This document shows positions 35,679 to 47,270 of a stretch of DNA of 64,000 nucleotides, one piece after another. The notes beneath the pieces are model-generated. The model saw nothing but the letters and a program-made list of their open reading frames with translations. It was not told the origin of the DNA and searched no databases. The position numbers and the translations under genes were made by a program. The stretch comes from Lunularia cruciata (Eukaryota > Streptophyta > Marchantiopsida > Lunulariales > Lunulariaceae), in assembly GCA_948567375.1 (NCBI GenBank), contig OX419755.1:64856944-64920943 (forward strand), given 5' to 3'. Numbering within the stretch: position 1 is the stretch's first letter; every line of letters starts with the position of its first letter.

Positions 35679-38600
35679 CTACAAATGCTAAAATTTTGGT
35701 TGCAATGAACAACTATTGAACAAACACTTCTAAAAAAGAAAATCTCAATATATTTGGGCATGTAACAATAGAAATATCAGCCTTGTCATGCTCCAAGATG
35801 TTTTAGACTAAAGGTCTTTCATGTTGATGATGTTCTAGGATGATGATCTTCCATTGAGTAGATTTTATCATTTTGGAATTCTTCATTCACAAAATTTGGC
35901 CTTATGGTTGTCACCATTGAGAAATCTTTATCACAATATCACAAAGATCATGATCACAAAAATCCAACCATGAGGATCATTGTCTTTGTGATCCATAGGT
36001 TTGGAGTAGCCATGTTTTTTTTCTTCTATCATCTTTTTGTCCTCCTATGTGGTTACTTTCTACATTGATGATAATTGGCATAATCTCCTATTGTAGCCTT
36101 AATAGCGTTCTGAAACTCTCATTACTTTATGAAAATTGGAAAACAAATATATAAAAATAACATGAAGGTGGATCACCACTATATGATATATTCCTACCTT
36201 CAAACATGGCTTTTAGTTTAAGAAGTCATCTCGTTCCTAATTTAGACTACATTCATACAATAAAATCTTTGAATATATCACCTCTAAATGCAACTTAGCT
36301 CTTAGGTCATTTAGATACCATAACCATAATACCATGAAAATAATTTGTAGCTTATTCAAATTGCATAACTCTTTAGCCAAACTATACCTATGTTGCTTTT
36401 GTGGTTTCTTATTCACCAAGTCATAAGATGACTCATACCAACCTTCTATTATTTAAAATGTAATTTTTCGCAACATCCTATTTTGAAAATAGTACTAGAA
36501 AGCCCAAGGTAAGATATTATTACACAACAAGAACCTACATCTGATAAATATAATAGGCATGGCTCTACATCTAAAAGTCACTTGGTTTTTTATGAAATTC
36601 CAAACTTTAGCGCTTGGATTCAATGCATTCTAGAGCAAGCTATGTCGTAATCTGGAAATTAGTATTCAATGCATCCTTTCCTTTAGTCTAATAAATCCAT
36701 AAATCCATATAAGACTAAAACCTCAACTCAATGCAAAGTGTAGCTTCATTTGTCTTATCAAGATGACTGATACTTAAGGGTGGTAGAGTCTACAAAACCA
36801 CTCTATCTATGTTATAAAATTGGTAATGGATTTAATTTTTTTCATCTTGTGAATCTTATAAAAGGAGGTGAACTACAAACCTTTGGACCCTCACTAATTG
36901 AGGTTTGCAATCACTTCAAGAATAGTTATTCAAGTTTGACTATCTTTATAAGACAACCATATATCTAAACCTTATCAAGTATCATCTATGTTAGCCTTGA
37001 AATCATCATAGTACATCCTTATTATGAGTATAATACTATGAATATTTACTACTAATCTTATTTGTGGTTCAACATAGAAATGTGAAATGCATTGCTATAA
37101 GTTGTTATAACATGTCAAAAACCTTCTTGTCAACACTATGTTATATAAACCAAACTCTCTAATTCTTGAGTTTGTTTTCATAAACATCCAATAGTGGACT
37201 CTCAATTGCTCCACCACGGCTTTGAGATCTTCAATCCGGCTCATCAAAACTTAAACTCTTATTAGTAATTCTTGAACTAGCATTTACTTTAGACTTAAGA
37301 TCATTAGATTTGCTCCTAAAGATGAAATTTAAGAAAAAAGATGATAGTGCCATGATTGAAGAATAAAAAACTGTATGAAATCAAGCTAAAAGATCAAACT
37401 ATGGATCTATAAATGTCAACTTTTAAGATATGTCTATCACAATAAATAAACATGTGAGATTATGCCAAAGTATATCCACGTCTTTCTTGAAATGATTGTA
37501 GTTTCCTTACCTATTAGCTAAGGCACAACTAATTTGATCAATCTCCTTCTTCCTATATTCAGTTATGGTTATTTTATTCCTACCTTGCTTGTTTGCTTCT
37601 AAAGTCTAATTGTAATGCAGCAAGACTTTGTCTTGGAATGACTTTGCCTTTTTTTTCCTTTCCAATCTACAATACAATTTAGCTTGCAAAATGCTCCTTT
37701 TGCAAAACTTGGTCCAACACTATTGCATTAATTTTTCCTTTGTGTGTAGAAAATCATTGTGTCAAAGTCCAAAATGAGACAATATCTTCACTCCATATTA
37801 GACCTATTCACTCCAAGCTTTTTAAAGCACAAAGTATGAAGAAGGATTTTCTTTCTCTTCTTCTACAAATGCTTGACCATACTATGCTTTAATTTCTTAT
37901 TCTTTGGTAGTAAGGTCTAGTTTGGACCTTCTTTTAGCATACCTACAAATTCAAAGTCACATTTAGATCTCCAAATATCACCTTGATTAACACAAATCCT
38001 ATAAGAATGTAAAGTTCTAAGTTATAGGGTTGTAGATCAAACAATCAAACAATTGTTGGTATTTTCTACTTCATATTATGGTATTTTTTGCCTTACACCC
38101 CAAATAATAACCAAAGAAAATTTTATATCTTACTCTTTACATGGTTCATAAGAGAATCAAAGAACTTTCTATGACCACCTCAACTACTTTTAATATATAC
38201 ATTTAGATTTAAACTGCACAAAAACTCAACAAATATACATTATATATCTTTGTTTGTTTCAACATTTATGAATTTGGATATCAAGATTATTATTAAGTTG
38301 CATTTGATCCTTAGATCTTAAGATTTTGGTCTCCAAATTGTGAATTGAACTATCAAGAAGAAAAACTTATATATTTTTTATATTTTATAAATTCTGTATT
38401 AAATGTAAATTTTCTTTGATTTTTATCTCATGGGATAGAAAAAGTAATTTTTAACACAAATACAATTATCTTGAACAAACACCAAGTTGAAATTTTACCA
38501 ATACTACATAAATCAAATATGTTACATTAAAACACTTTAATAAATTTAGTCTAAAAACCATAAAGTCTTAATTTGTAAACCTTAAACCCACTATTCTTTA

Positions 38601-39739
38601 TGTTAACTAATTTCCATGAACCAATTATGAACCCTAGTTCCAAAAAAAGCATCCAAATATATAATCTTAGACTTCATTTTGACACTTATGAACCAATTAC
38701 TGAGCTATACTTTCCTAGTTCATGACATCATCCTTTTAGTCTTTTATACTCTATTCATAGTCTAATACTTGACCTACCATTTGTCTTTGATTTATCAAGG
38801 AGATATTTTAAATTGAATTAATCACTCAAACTCTTTGTGTTGGAAAAATCATATATTCTACTTTTCAAATTTATTACTAATATACAATATAAAAATTTGT
38901 TGATTAGTTCATTATCATAAAGGATAAAAGAAGGGTACTTGACAAAAAGTACTACCTTTTTTATAGTATTTCCATATTGAAACCAATCATTATTGTGAAG
39001 AAAATATATCATATGTGTGAACAAGCTATTCAATTGGAGAATAGTCAAAGCATAGACAGATGAGTGAATTTTTATTAAGTGTGACAAGGATCCTTTATTC
39101 CTAAATATCTCAAGGAAAACCTCTTCTGCATCTTCCATTGAAAATATTTGTCATAAGCTTGGTTGTTCTATATAGGAACTTGAATGTTATTAACACAAAC
39201 ATGTTAAATATAATATAATTTTATAGAGCCTTGAAATTTCAAGAAGATAAATTATTTAATATTTTATATTTTATTAAAGATTAAGTATTTATTTTTAAAA
39301 TCAAGATTTGTTACATTAAATAAAAATGACTTTTTGATAAATTAATTATGAAATCCTTATCATATCTATAGATAACAAGCACACATAAGAGGCATTTTAC
39401 TTATAGATTTGCCTTCTAAAATCCATATTAAATATTTCTTTGCATTCTACAACTATTTTTATTGAACAAAAAAAAGTGTAATTTTGATCTATATAATTAA
39501 TTCCAAGTCTCAGCCTTTCATTATGCAATCAATGTTTGTCTCATAAACAAGTTAGATCATTGATGTTGAGAGTTCAAGTAGTTTGTTTGTAATCAAGGTC
39601 ATGATTTTCAATTAATACTTAATAAGGAGTAACATAATATATTTTCAAGTAGAGGAGAAAAAAAACAAAATATTAATGCAAAGATAATGTGGTAACCCAG
39701 TGTTTACAAAAAAGAGGTATAACTCCAGGTAATAGGTTG
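35679..39739. other. AT-rich intergenic DNA, no gene seen
   Basis: Open frames here (for example 36780-36968 and 38818-39138) are short, AT-biased and without family resemblance. No structured RNA or repeat was identified. Confidence 0.55.
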
Positions 39740-40300
39740 TTTTCTTCAGGATTAGGGTAGAAAATGGCTAGTTTTGAAGAGGAATGTCAGAACTTACAAT
39801 TCTTTATTGTTACCTAATTAACCTCTTTGCAATAACTACTCAAGGAGAGGGTAGTGTCATCACTATAACACACTAGGGCAAGAAGGTCAACTTAAAGATC
39901 ACTTTCATTATGAATATATTCCAACTATTTCATGAAGGCAATGCTTTAATCAAGTTCAAAGGGGCAACTTCACTACAAAGATATTCAACTCCAAAGAATG
40001 CATTCTACCCTTCCTAAAACGCAAAACTTGCAAAGACACTTTGCATTGATGCAATTCTTTGACCACTTTTGTGGTGCTATTTAACACTATAGTTTATGTT
40101 TTATCCACTAGATATTGTTTTGTTCCTTAAGAGAGTGTAACTATCATGGTGGGCCAAAACTAGGTATTTATAGTTAGATCATATGAAATCCCCACACAAA
40201 CACATCTTAAGAGTAGCAATTAAGGTCCAAAAATACCACTCTCAAGGATCCCACACCATAGTTATAAGTAAAAATGTTCATACATTCAACTACTTGAGCT
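39740..40300. repeat. dispersed repeat, copy 3 (partial)
   Basis: It shares with copies 1 and 2 the block around GAGGGTAGTGTCATCACTAT, GATCACTTTCATTATGAAT and the following ATGAAGGC region, in the same order. The right part diverges before the LTR-like sequence at 40570. Confidence 0.5.
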
Positions 40301-40569
40301 CCTACTACAAAGTTTCTTCATAATCACTCAAAAAGGCATGCATCAATGCTTGGAGTTTAAGCAAAAGTGATGAAGAATGTCTATCCCTTTTCCTTTATTC
40401 ATATTCAGATGGCTGAATGAATTACTTAGAACTAGGTTGAAGCCTTAAATAACACTTCCTACTTAAAGCCAAAGAAATATGATGCTAATCTTATCTTCTG
40501 GTCTTATCATGTTCTACTCACATGTAGATTAATTAGGTGCCTTACATTGTGAGTAAGGTGTACACCATC

Positions 40570-41080
40570 GGTTAGACAATCTAAAGGTGAAAATTGGGTC
40601 AGTAATATCTTTAGAGGAGTTATACATGATGGTCTAAGTTGGTTGGATAGATAAGTCACCAAAAGAGGACTTCTACTAACAAGGTAGAGGTCATAAACAC
40701 ACTTATTCAAAGCCAATTTTAGAAATCTAAACAAAATAATTAAGCCTCAAAAGTTATAATTTTACCCTCCATCCTCCTTGAAGAAGAGGTGTTGCTTTAC
40801 TTCTCCTTGGTTTGTCTCATCTAGACCTTTTCAATGGTACCATTTCCATCATGTTTTGAGCTTTCTACAAGATACAAAAGGATTTCCAAAAGATTCTCTA
40901 TGTTCAAACTTGTTTGACCAACCAATTAGGACTAAGGTTGAAATATCACCAATCTATGTATCTAATCCAAGGGTGGAGTTCTATTGGAGAGGTTCTTCTA
41001 TGCTATATTATAGATTTAGAGTGTCATCAAAGTATTGGAAAATTTCAATCTTATGTTCTTCTATCTTTGGACTATTATAG
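40570..41080 (+). mobile_element. old, diverged LTR of the chromovirus A/B family (opposite orientation)
   Basis: Read on the plus strand this matches the reverse complement of the A/B LTRs. Shared blocks include CATGATGGTC (about 40627), TCACCAAAAGAGGACTTCTACT (about 40657-40680), the CAAACTTGTTTGACCAACCA block (about 40902-40923) and TCTAATCCAAGGGTGGAG (about 40960). It is much more diverged than the four LTRs at 10-23 kb. I see neither a primer-binding site nor recognisable internal domains beside it, so it is a solo or fragmentary LTR from an earlier burst. Confidence 0.65.
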
Positions 41081-42379
41081 AAGGTATAAATTATTTACCA
41101 ATGAAAAATTGCATTTTTTTCTTTGGATTTCCTACTCCAAAGCTTACATCCATAAAGGTCCTAAAACTAAGAAATTATCTACAATTTCAAAGAACTTCTA
41201 TTGCCAAGATATTTGGCCTAAAGTACCACTACAAAGAACTACCTTTGCCTCTACAACTCCTAAGGAGTTTAGGGTTTAGTCTAGATAGCCAATGATCTTT
41301 AGGCCCAGGTTATTGTAGGACCTCATCAATTTCATGTGTGTATGTTCTCTAAGTCTAATTGCTAATTGGTCCATCTTTGTACTTCTCCTCCTCTAGTTTC
41401 TAGACTTGTAATTTCAGCTTGTCTAATATTGTCTTGGCAATCTTACCTTGAGCTTTTGCGTCCATCATTGCCATCAATTGATCCCAAACTTCCTTGATTT
41501 ATTGGAGGCTTTTTTGGGTTCCTTAGAGTTGATGTTTAATACTTTGACTTCCTTAGCTACCTCATCTACTAGTTGGGGTTAGTATGTACACTTACTTACT
41601 TCTCCTTCTTCAATTAGTTGGCAATTGTTGCACATTATGTAGCCACTTAATTCTTGTATTCATACATATGGAACTCCAAAGTAACTAGCTTGACCTTTTA
41701 TGATTTGAGTTCTCCTTACATGTTGAATACCTTTTCATCTTATACCCTGAGTTGCTAATACACTTATTGTTTCTACTTGTGTTCAAGCTAAATAGCTCTT
41801 AGATCTTCTTGAAAATTTTGAATGCCTTCTTTGTATTGGTTCCAAGATGTAACAAGCAAAGTATTTTGGCCCTTCACTTTATATTTCTTGTACATGAGTG
41901 CATTCACCTTTTGGCTTTTCTCCTTGTAAAAATTCTTCTCCACCTCTTCTACCTACCATGCTTCAACTTCCATGTAAATATGTTATTTTATAGCCTTTGG
42001 ACAAGGGAGGTCTAGTAATGACATCTGCATAAACCTCTTGATATTGAGGTAATATCATTTCTATAAGTTTTAGCACTAGTTCCACCAAATTAAGAATAAA
42101 ATTTAAGCCATCTATTATTTGTACTTGTGTAGTGTCTCCTTCTCTCTTCTACAATACTCCACTCAAATGGACTTTGTCTTTGTCTTCAATGTTTATCTTC
42201 TCTTTGGTTATCCACCTTCTCTTCTTCTTCTTCTTGGTGTACTTTCTTCATTTGTTCTTCTTGAATCAAACTAAGGTGTTACTTAGTCTGGTGTTGGGTT
42301 TCTTCTTTTTGCTCCACCTTGGCTCTAATCTTCTTGATCTAGACTCTACTCTTCAGAGTTTGGTGTAAATTGTAAATCT
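41081..42379. other. decayed, possibly coding (minus strand) region
   Basis: On the minus strand the sequence is rich in Glu/Lys codons (for example EEEEEKVDNQRED near 42220) with frequent stops, as if from a coiled-coil protein of a retroelement or host gene. I do not recognise the family. Confidence 0.25.
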
Positions 42380-42829
42380 TTGTATTATAATCAATCTTTG
42401 GACTCAAATTGTAATAATATGGAGTTAGCAACAAAGTTAGTCAAGGATAACAAAGTAGTGAATAGGCCAAACAAGCCTAGAATATCCTAGAAGTATCTAG
42501 GAAGCTTCTTAGGAAGTGTCCCATTAGATTAGCTTGCACCCTAAGTAAATAGTTTCTAAAAGGAAGCTTATAGAAGCTCCCAACCAGCTTAGTTTGCACG
42601 TCAAGAAGGAAATTTCTTTAGGAGCTTCTCGGTTGACTTAGCTTGCACTCCAAGAAAGTGACTCAAGGAAACTTCTTGAGAAGCTTCTCAAGAGCCTTGT
42701 ATGATCCCTATAAATATGAGAGCCAAAGCTAGAAAAAAAGCTCATGCTAGGCATTAAAAGTTTCCCTTATGCAAGTGTCCCAATGTGAGCTTCCATTCTC
42801 CTATTTCTCTCCTTGGTCTTGGTCTTTTA
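42380..42829 (+). repeat. 5' LTR-like region of element F
   Basis: The sequence ends at a canonical primer-binding site. It contains a TATA box (CCTATAAATATGAG, about 42709), three imperfect direct repeats of about 58 bp carrying TTAGCTTGCAC (about 42532, 42590, 42648), and a downstream region typical of R/U5. Where the LTR begins is not resolved. Confidence 0.6.
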
Positions 42830-43095
42830 TTGGTATCAGAGCAAGAATGGGATGGATGGAATATATGGAACACTAAATCCACTTCCACCAAACCATTGGG
42901 ATTTTTGTGTCCAGATACTACCCAAGCATCATCTCACACAATTCATCATCTCATGCTTTGGACAAGATTTTTTGCATATGATCACCTTGTCTAAGGAATC
43001 CTTGGTGCTTCTGGTTGTAACTTATGGATAATGGTGGATGTGTTGGATTTATGTGTTAATAAATTAGATAATTGGGAATAGTGTGATAGAGTAGA
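42830..43095 (+). mobile_element. element F: primer-binding site and start of internal region
   Basis: TGGTATCAGAGC at about 42831-42842 is the classic Met-tRNA primer-binding site of plant LTR retrotransposons. The following bases give a short gag-like frame with stops. Element D1 begins at 43096 and F is not seen again, so only its 5' end survives here. Copia or gypsy class cannot be decided. Confidence 0.65.
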
Positions 43096-44888
43096 TGTCA
43101 CGCCATTTGTAGTTCCGCATCTAGATGCTCGGACACTGGAGTTCTAGTGATAGTAGTTAGAGTTATTCTAGCTGTTTCTCAGGGACTACTTTCCGACGGT
43201 TAGATTTTGTGTTTGGGGTACTGACTTCACGGTGGGGCCCACCGTCACTTTGCACCGTTTGCACCGTCAAGTGTGCCGTCAGCGGGACTATTAGGGTTTC
43301 AGGGCTAGCTCGAGTCCAGGGAGTATAGTTTTGAAGTGAGCTCCAGAGAGCTCACTTCTCTGATGTTGAGCCTTCGAGTTCCTGGCTATGGTGGACAGAG
43401 GCCGGCGAGCGTCACCTGGATTCTCTATGCTTGAGTGGGTGTGGCTTGACTGTAATCAGTGCCCAGTTGTTGGCAGTTTATAGAGTGACAGATCAAGTAC
43501 TGATCTGAGTTGAGTTGAGTTGAGAGTGTTAAGCAATCTGATTACATCAGAGAAGTGAAGTCAGGGGGAAATCGGGTGCAGGAACGTTGAGTGTTGGTGG
43601 TATCTCCAAGCTCGGTGGATCGTGGTAGCTCGATTCAGGTTCTGTGTTTCCCTAGTGTGCAGAAGCTCGTGTAGTTGATGCAAATTTGGCAGTCAGGCGG
43701 ACGGTGAGCGGAAGCGCTGGCCAAATTTCGAGCAAAGAAGGAGCAATTTTCGAGCAGTGTTGTGATTTTGAGCTCAGGAGGTGAAGGCAGGACCAATTTG
43801 CTGCGAGTTGGGCTCAGAAAGTGAAATTGAAGGTGGAGTTGGAAAGCTCTTCTCATGAAATTGTGATTTGGAAAAACCCGTTTTGTCAATTTGGCTCGAG
43901 TGGAAAGTTAGCGGGGGATTTGGCGGACATCCATCTTTAGGGTTTACGTCAGATTTTACGTCAGATTTACGTCAGATTTTGGGCCAGAATTGGAGGAGTT
44001 TCACTGTTTGGCCAGATTTGGAGAAGTTTCGCTAGTTTGGAGGAGTTTTGTAGATTTGGAGAAGTTTCGCCAATTTTGGAGGAGGTTCGAAGTGGCAGCA
44101 AGAAAGGCCTCATTTGGCTGAATTTTGGCATTTCGAGGCTTTGAGGCATACGGCTGTGGGCTATGAGAGGCTACGAAGGCCTAGAAGGGCCAGCAAGCCA
44201 GCTTGCTGGCGTGAGGCTAGCTAGTTTAGTGTAGATCTTGGTCATTGGTTGGCAAAATCTGCCTTTCTTGCTAGATTAAGCGCAACAAGGTTTGACCCCT
44301 AGATCTCTTGTTCCTAGACTGGTGCCCTAGCCAATTGGTCCACCCTCACTTGTTGTCATAGTGACTGTGCCAATGTTATCTATACACATGTAGCTTTGGC
44401 TAGGAGAGGCAGTTTGATCCCATTCTTGGTGATCCTGGTAGCTTAGGACTTAGATACGAACTACTCTTATGTCAAATGCCAAATGGTGGCAGAGTCAGTC
44501 CCGTGTTGTGTTATGAGATGGAGGGTTTTCGTTTAGATTTCTTGTGATTGGATCCCCTCCATTCTCTGCTTCCTGTTTGTGCACCATGTTTGTGTGAGGT
44601 GCCTTGACTTTTGAGCGTTGGTGCTCTGGTGTGCTCTCGGTGGTGAGGCTGGAGTGATGACCAGTCAGACTACCTTTGTTTCTCTCCGGTGAAGCAGGAA
44701 GTGATGACCTGCAGACCGTGAGAGTGCGTGTTATGATGGCAGGTTACAGGTTGCCCTTCCCCTAGTGTAGTTATCTCGGTTAGAGTTACATTAGTGGGTG
44801 GTGTCTAGTTGGTGTTGGCACTTGGTGGGGCACTTGCAGTTGCGACTTGCGGTTGCAGTTGGTGGTTCGGGTTTGCTATTGCAGTTAC
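43096..44888 (+). promoter_or_regulatory. D1 LTR start and untranslated leader
   Basis: About 1.8 kb without a long frame, conserved with 53840-55620. It contains the inverted repeat ACGGTGGG-G-CCCACCGT (43229-43245) inside a cluster of ACCGT motifs, a perfect 11-bp hairpin (43333-43358), GAGTT repeats (about 43508-43526) and a tRNA-like segment (about 44280-44350, minus). The LTR end is uncertain: either near CTGATTACA (about 43550) or before the TGGTGGCAGAGT at about 44484, which resembles a primer-binding site. Confidence 0.6.
44280..44350 (-). ncRNA. tRNA-like (SINE-head-like) segment in the D1 leader
   Basis: The minus strand reads TGGACCAATTGGCTAGGGCA (box-A/D-arm-like) and about 30 bases later GGGGTCAAACC (box-B-like, GGTTCRANNCC). 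The copy in D2 (55010-55084) keeps both and forms a TAGGG/CCCTA arm. It lacks a proper acceptor stem, so it is a tRNA-derived relic, not a tRNA gene. Confidence 0.4.
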
Positions 44889-45917
44889 ATGGTCACGACG
44901 GAGTTCTTTGGAGATTCCAGAGGAGTTAGCCCTGCAGTACGCAGTGGGTTTACTCGGAGTGGTACTCGGTATCAGCCTGTATCTCAGGTCCCAGTGAGGG
45001 AGGAGATTGACTCTGAGTTGGAGTTTGACACAGGAGCTGATTCAGTTGAGAGTGCACTTGGTGTGTCCGCACCGTTGTTGTGGGACATGGACGAGATTTA
45101 TGGGGCCTCCAAAGGCCCTAGGCATTACTCTGGTATAGTGGGTACTATTGAGTTGGATGATTTCATCCAGGAGTTCGATAGTTGGTGTGATCTGCAGCAG
45201 ATGTGGAACCCGACTTTGTTCACACCCTTCATGGCATGGAAGGGGTTGTTTCAGCACTTGGAGGGTCCACCGATGGACGACTACCATGAGTTCAGGAGAG
45301 CTCATTTGGAGGAGATTGAGTTATGGAGACAATATTGGTCTCCACACTATGTCTCCATCACTTCAGGTTCGGTGGCCAGGAGTAGGTCGGTTGTACCTAC
45401 GAGTTCTAGCTCGAGTAGTGTTGGTGGAGCTAGTGGAGGTGCACTAGCTGGAGATAGTGCTACTACGAGTGGAGGTACCGCTGCAGGAGGTGGTGTGGTA
45501 CCGGGGTTTAACCCCATGGTGGAGTTCTTCCTATGTTTGAGGCAGAACTACCAAGGAGTGCGGACTGACAAGCTGAGGAGCTTGCAAGAGTTCCAGCGGA
45601 AGGCTGGAGAGAGCCTACGCGAGGCATACACTCGCATGAGGCGGCTGATCAGTTTCACTCAGGGAGTTATTGAGGCCCAAGCAGTCCAGTTTTGGTATGG
45701 GATACTGGATAGGGAGTTGCGATGTAGAGTTCGTGATGCTACGTTGTTGCAGGCTACTTTGCCCACTTTGGCAGTAGTCTTTGGTTTGGCTGAGCGTATT
45801 GAGCTCAACATGGTGGAGGAGAGAGTGGTGACATCTGGATTTGGTAGGGAGACCTCATCCATGGTTGTGACTTCTTCTAGAGTGCAGCAGAGTGCACCAT
45901 GCCCAGTTGGTTTTTGA
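44889..45917 (+). CDS. D1 gag (capsid-like region), open
   Basis: An unbroken frame from ATG 44889 (MVTTEFFGDSRGVS) to TGA 45915-45917, 343 codons. The product has a helical capsid-like region (DDFIQEFDSWCDLQQM, FMAWKGLFQHLEGPPMDD, then HEFRRAHLEEIELWRQYW), a Ser/Gly-rich linker (about residues 165-205), and a second gypsy-gag-like region (EFQRKAGESLREAYTRMRRL, then FWYGILDRELRCRVRDAT). Gag forms the virus-like particle. After the TGA the same frame continues into a zinc knuckle (CWTCGGPHHRREC), which D2 shares, so the stop is either inherited damage or a readthrough site. The D2 counterpart has many stops that D1 lacks. The upstream frame opens earlier, but the ATG at 44889 best fits the conserved start. 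Confidence 0.75.
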   Translation: MVTTEFFGDSRGVSPAVRSGFTRSGTRYQPVSQVPVREEIDSELEFDTGADSVESALGVSAPLLWDMDEIYGASKGPRHYSGIVGTIELDDFIQEFDSWCDLQQMWNPTLFTPFMAWKGLFQHLEGPPMDDYHEFRRAHLEEIELWRQYWSPHYVSITSGSVARSRSVVPTSSSSSSVGGASGGALAGDSATTSGGTAAGGGVVPGFNPMVEFFLCLRQNYQGVRTDKLRSLQEFQRKAGESLREAYTRMRRLISFTQGVIEAQAVQFWYGILDRELRCRVRDATLLQATLPTLAVVFGLAERIELNMVEERVVTSGFGRETSSMVVTSSRVQQSAPCPVGF

Positions 45918-46067
45918 GGACAGGGTGGACAGCCCAGATCCTATGGAGCGAGTGGAGAGCCTAGTGGAGTTAGACCCTTACCCTCATTTTCAGGTCAGCA
46001 GCAGCCAGTGAGTGGTGGTGTTGCTTGTTGGACTTGTGGTGGACCTCACCATAGGAGAGAGTGTACG
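45918..46067 (+). pseudogene. D1 gag tail with first zinc knuckle, truncated
   Basis: In frame with gag after its TGA: a GQGGQPRSYG-type basic/glycine-rich stretch and then CWTCGGPHHRREC at 46026-46064. The second knuckle present in D2 is missing because element E starts at about 46068. Confidence 0.75.
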
Positions 46068-47270
46068 CCATGGCGACGGATACACAAAGTTCTCCTTGCT
46101 ATGCAATAACAAATTGAGCACCTTACTCAATTGTTTGATGAGCAAGACCATCATAGACAAGAGCACGTAGAGAGAGCACCAGTACAAGAAGGATACAAGA
46201 AAATCTGATTTCCAAAGCCTAAGGTATTTGAAGGCAAGAACCTTCCAAGTGTAGTGGAAAATTTTGTGGTTGATTGTGAACGTTACTTCAAAGCAACAAA
46301 CCTTCAAGATGAACAAAGATAGATTCTATTTGTCTCAAGTCAATTGGATGGAGTGTCTAAATTATGGTGGCAATTTAGAGTGGAACAAGCTAAGTGGCAG
46401 TTTGTCATGCCAATCTTGATATAGGAAGAATTTAAGAATGCAAGAATTGGACAATTCAAAGCTATTAATGCCACACGGGCCGCACAAGATAAGTTGGCAA
46501 AATTGAAGTAGATTGGCTAGGTAAGAATCTATATCACTCAAGTCCAAAACACCATTATGCAAATTCTGGATATACTAGATGGAGAAGCTCTATATTGCTT
46601 TGTGAGAGGCTTGAAGTCATGCACCAGGTGACTATGCATGAGCTCAAATTCTTGGAGGAAGCCATGCAATTGGCTGAACGCTTTGCTTCCTTGGTTGCGA
46701 CAACTTGGTCTTCCCCAACCTTGGCCTTCCCCAAACCCATCCACACACTACACACAGGTGGAGGAGCCAATAACAATGGAGATCAATGCCATCCAATGAA
46801 GACCATTTGGCACAATAGATGATGAAAGATTATGACAAAATAGTGGATGTTTCTGTTATTGCCAAATTGGACACCGCATTGCAGAGTTTCCACTCAAGAA
46901 TAAGCAACCTCAACAAGTTGCCCAAATGAAATTTGTGGAGCAAAATGATTAGGGAAACAAGGAATCTCAATAAGAGATTTCGAGCCACCTATTGGGAACT
47001 TGATTAGTTCCAATGGTGTTGAAGGCTCAATCTATGCAAGTTTACTTCACTTGCAAGGTATGATATCTGATTGTGGTTGTAGGATTTTGGTTGATTCTAG
47101 AAGTTCAAAGAATTGTATGTTTATGCAATTAGCAAAGGAATTGGGTATTCCTATCAAGCCAGTAATTAGAAGTAGATTGATCATGGCAAATGGTAGAAAG
47201 GGATTGAATTCTATACCTCATATCTTGTTACTTTCAAGGTTGGGAAGGAGCATTTGGAGTATATGAAGTT
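46068..47270 (+). pseudogene. element E gag and protease
   Basis: The gag region reads PKVFEGKNLPSVVENFVVDC and LDGVSKLWWQF (about 46220-46380), typical of plant gypsy gag, then a poor knuckle-like CYCQIGHRIAEF (about 46855). The protease loop appears as ILVDSRSSKNCMF (about 47078-47116) with DSR instead of D[ST]G. Stops and frame changes occur throughout. Confidence 0.7.

Larger units (their letters stand above)
43096..46067 (+). mobile_element. element D1: 5' part of a methyltransferase-type gypsy element
   Basis: Homologous to D2 from its first base (TGTCACGCC here, TGTCATGCC at 53840) through leader and gag. It stops at about 46067 inside the first zinc knuckle region, where an unrelated gypsy (E) begins. 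The shared left end at exactly TGTCA in both copies marks the true LTR start. D1 is better preserved than D2 in gag. Confidence 0.88.

Noticed and set aside
35161-35712. 183-codon open frame on the minus strand with repeated HTSL/LYLIPY-like residues
   Set aside because: It is a reading of the TATGAGGTA/TACAAAG minisatellite; neighbouring frames show the same repetitive pattern.
45042-45305. Minus-strand frames within D1 gag
   Set aside because: Antisense shadows of the conserved gag frame; D2 shows the same shadow because the DNA is homologous.
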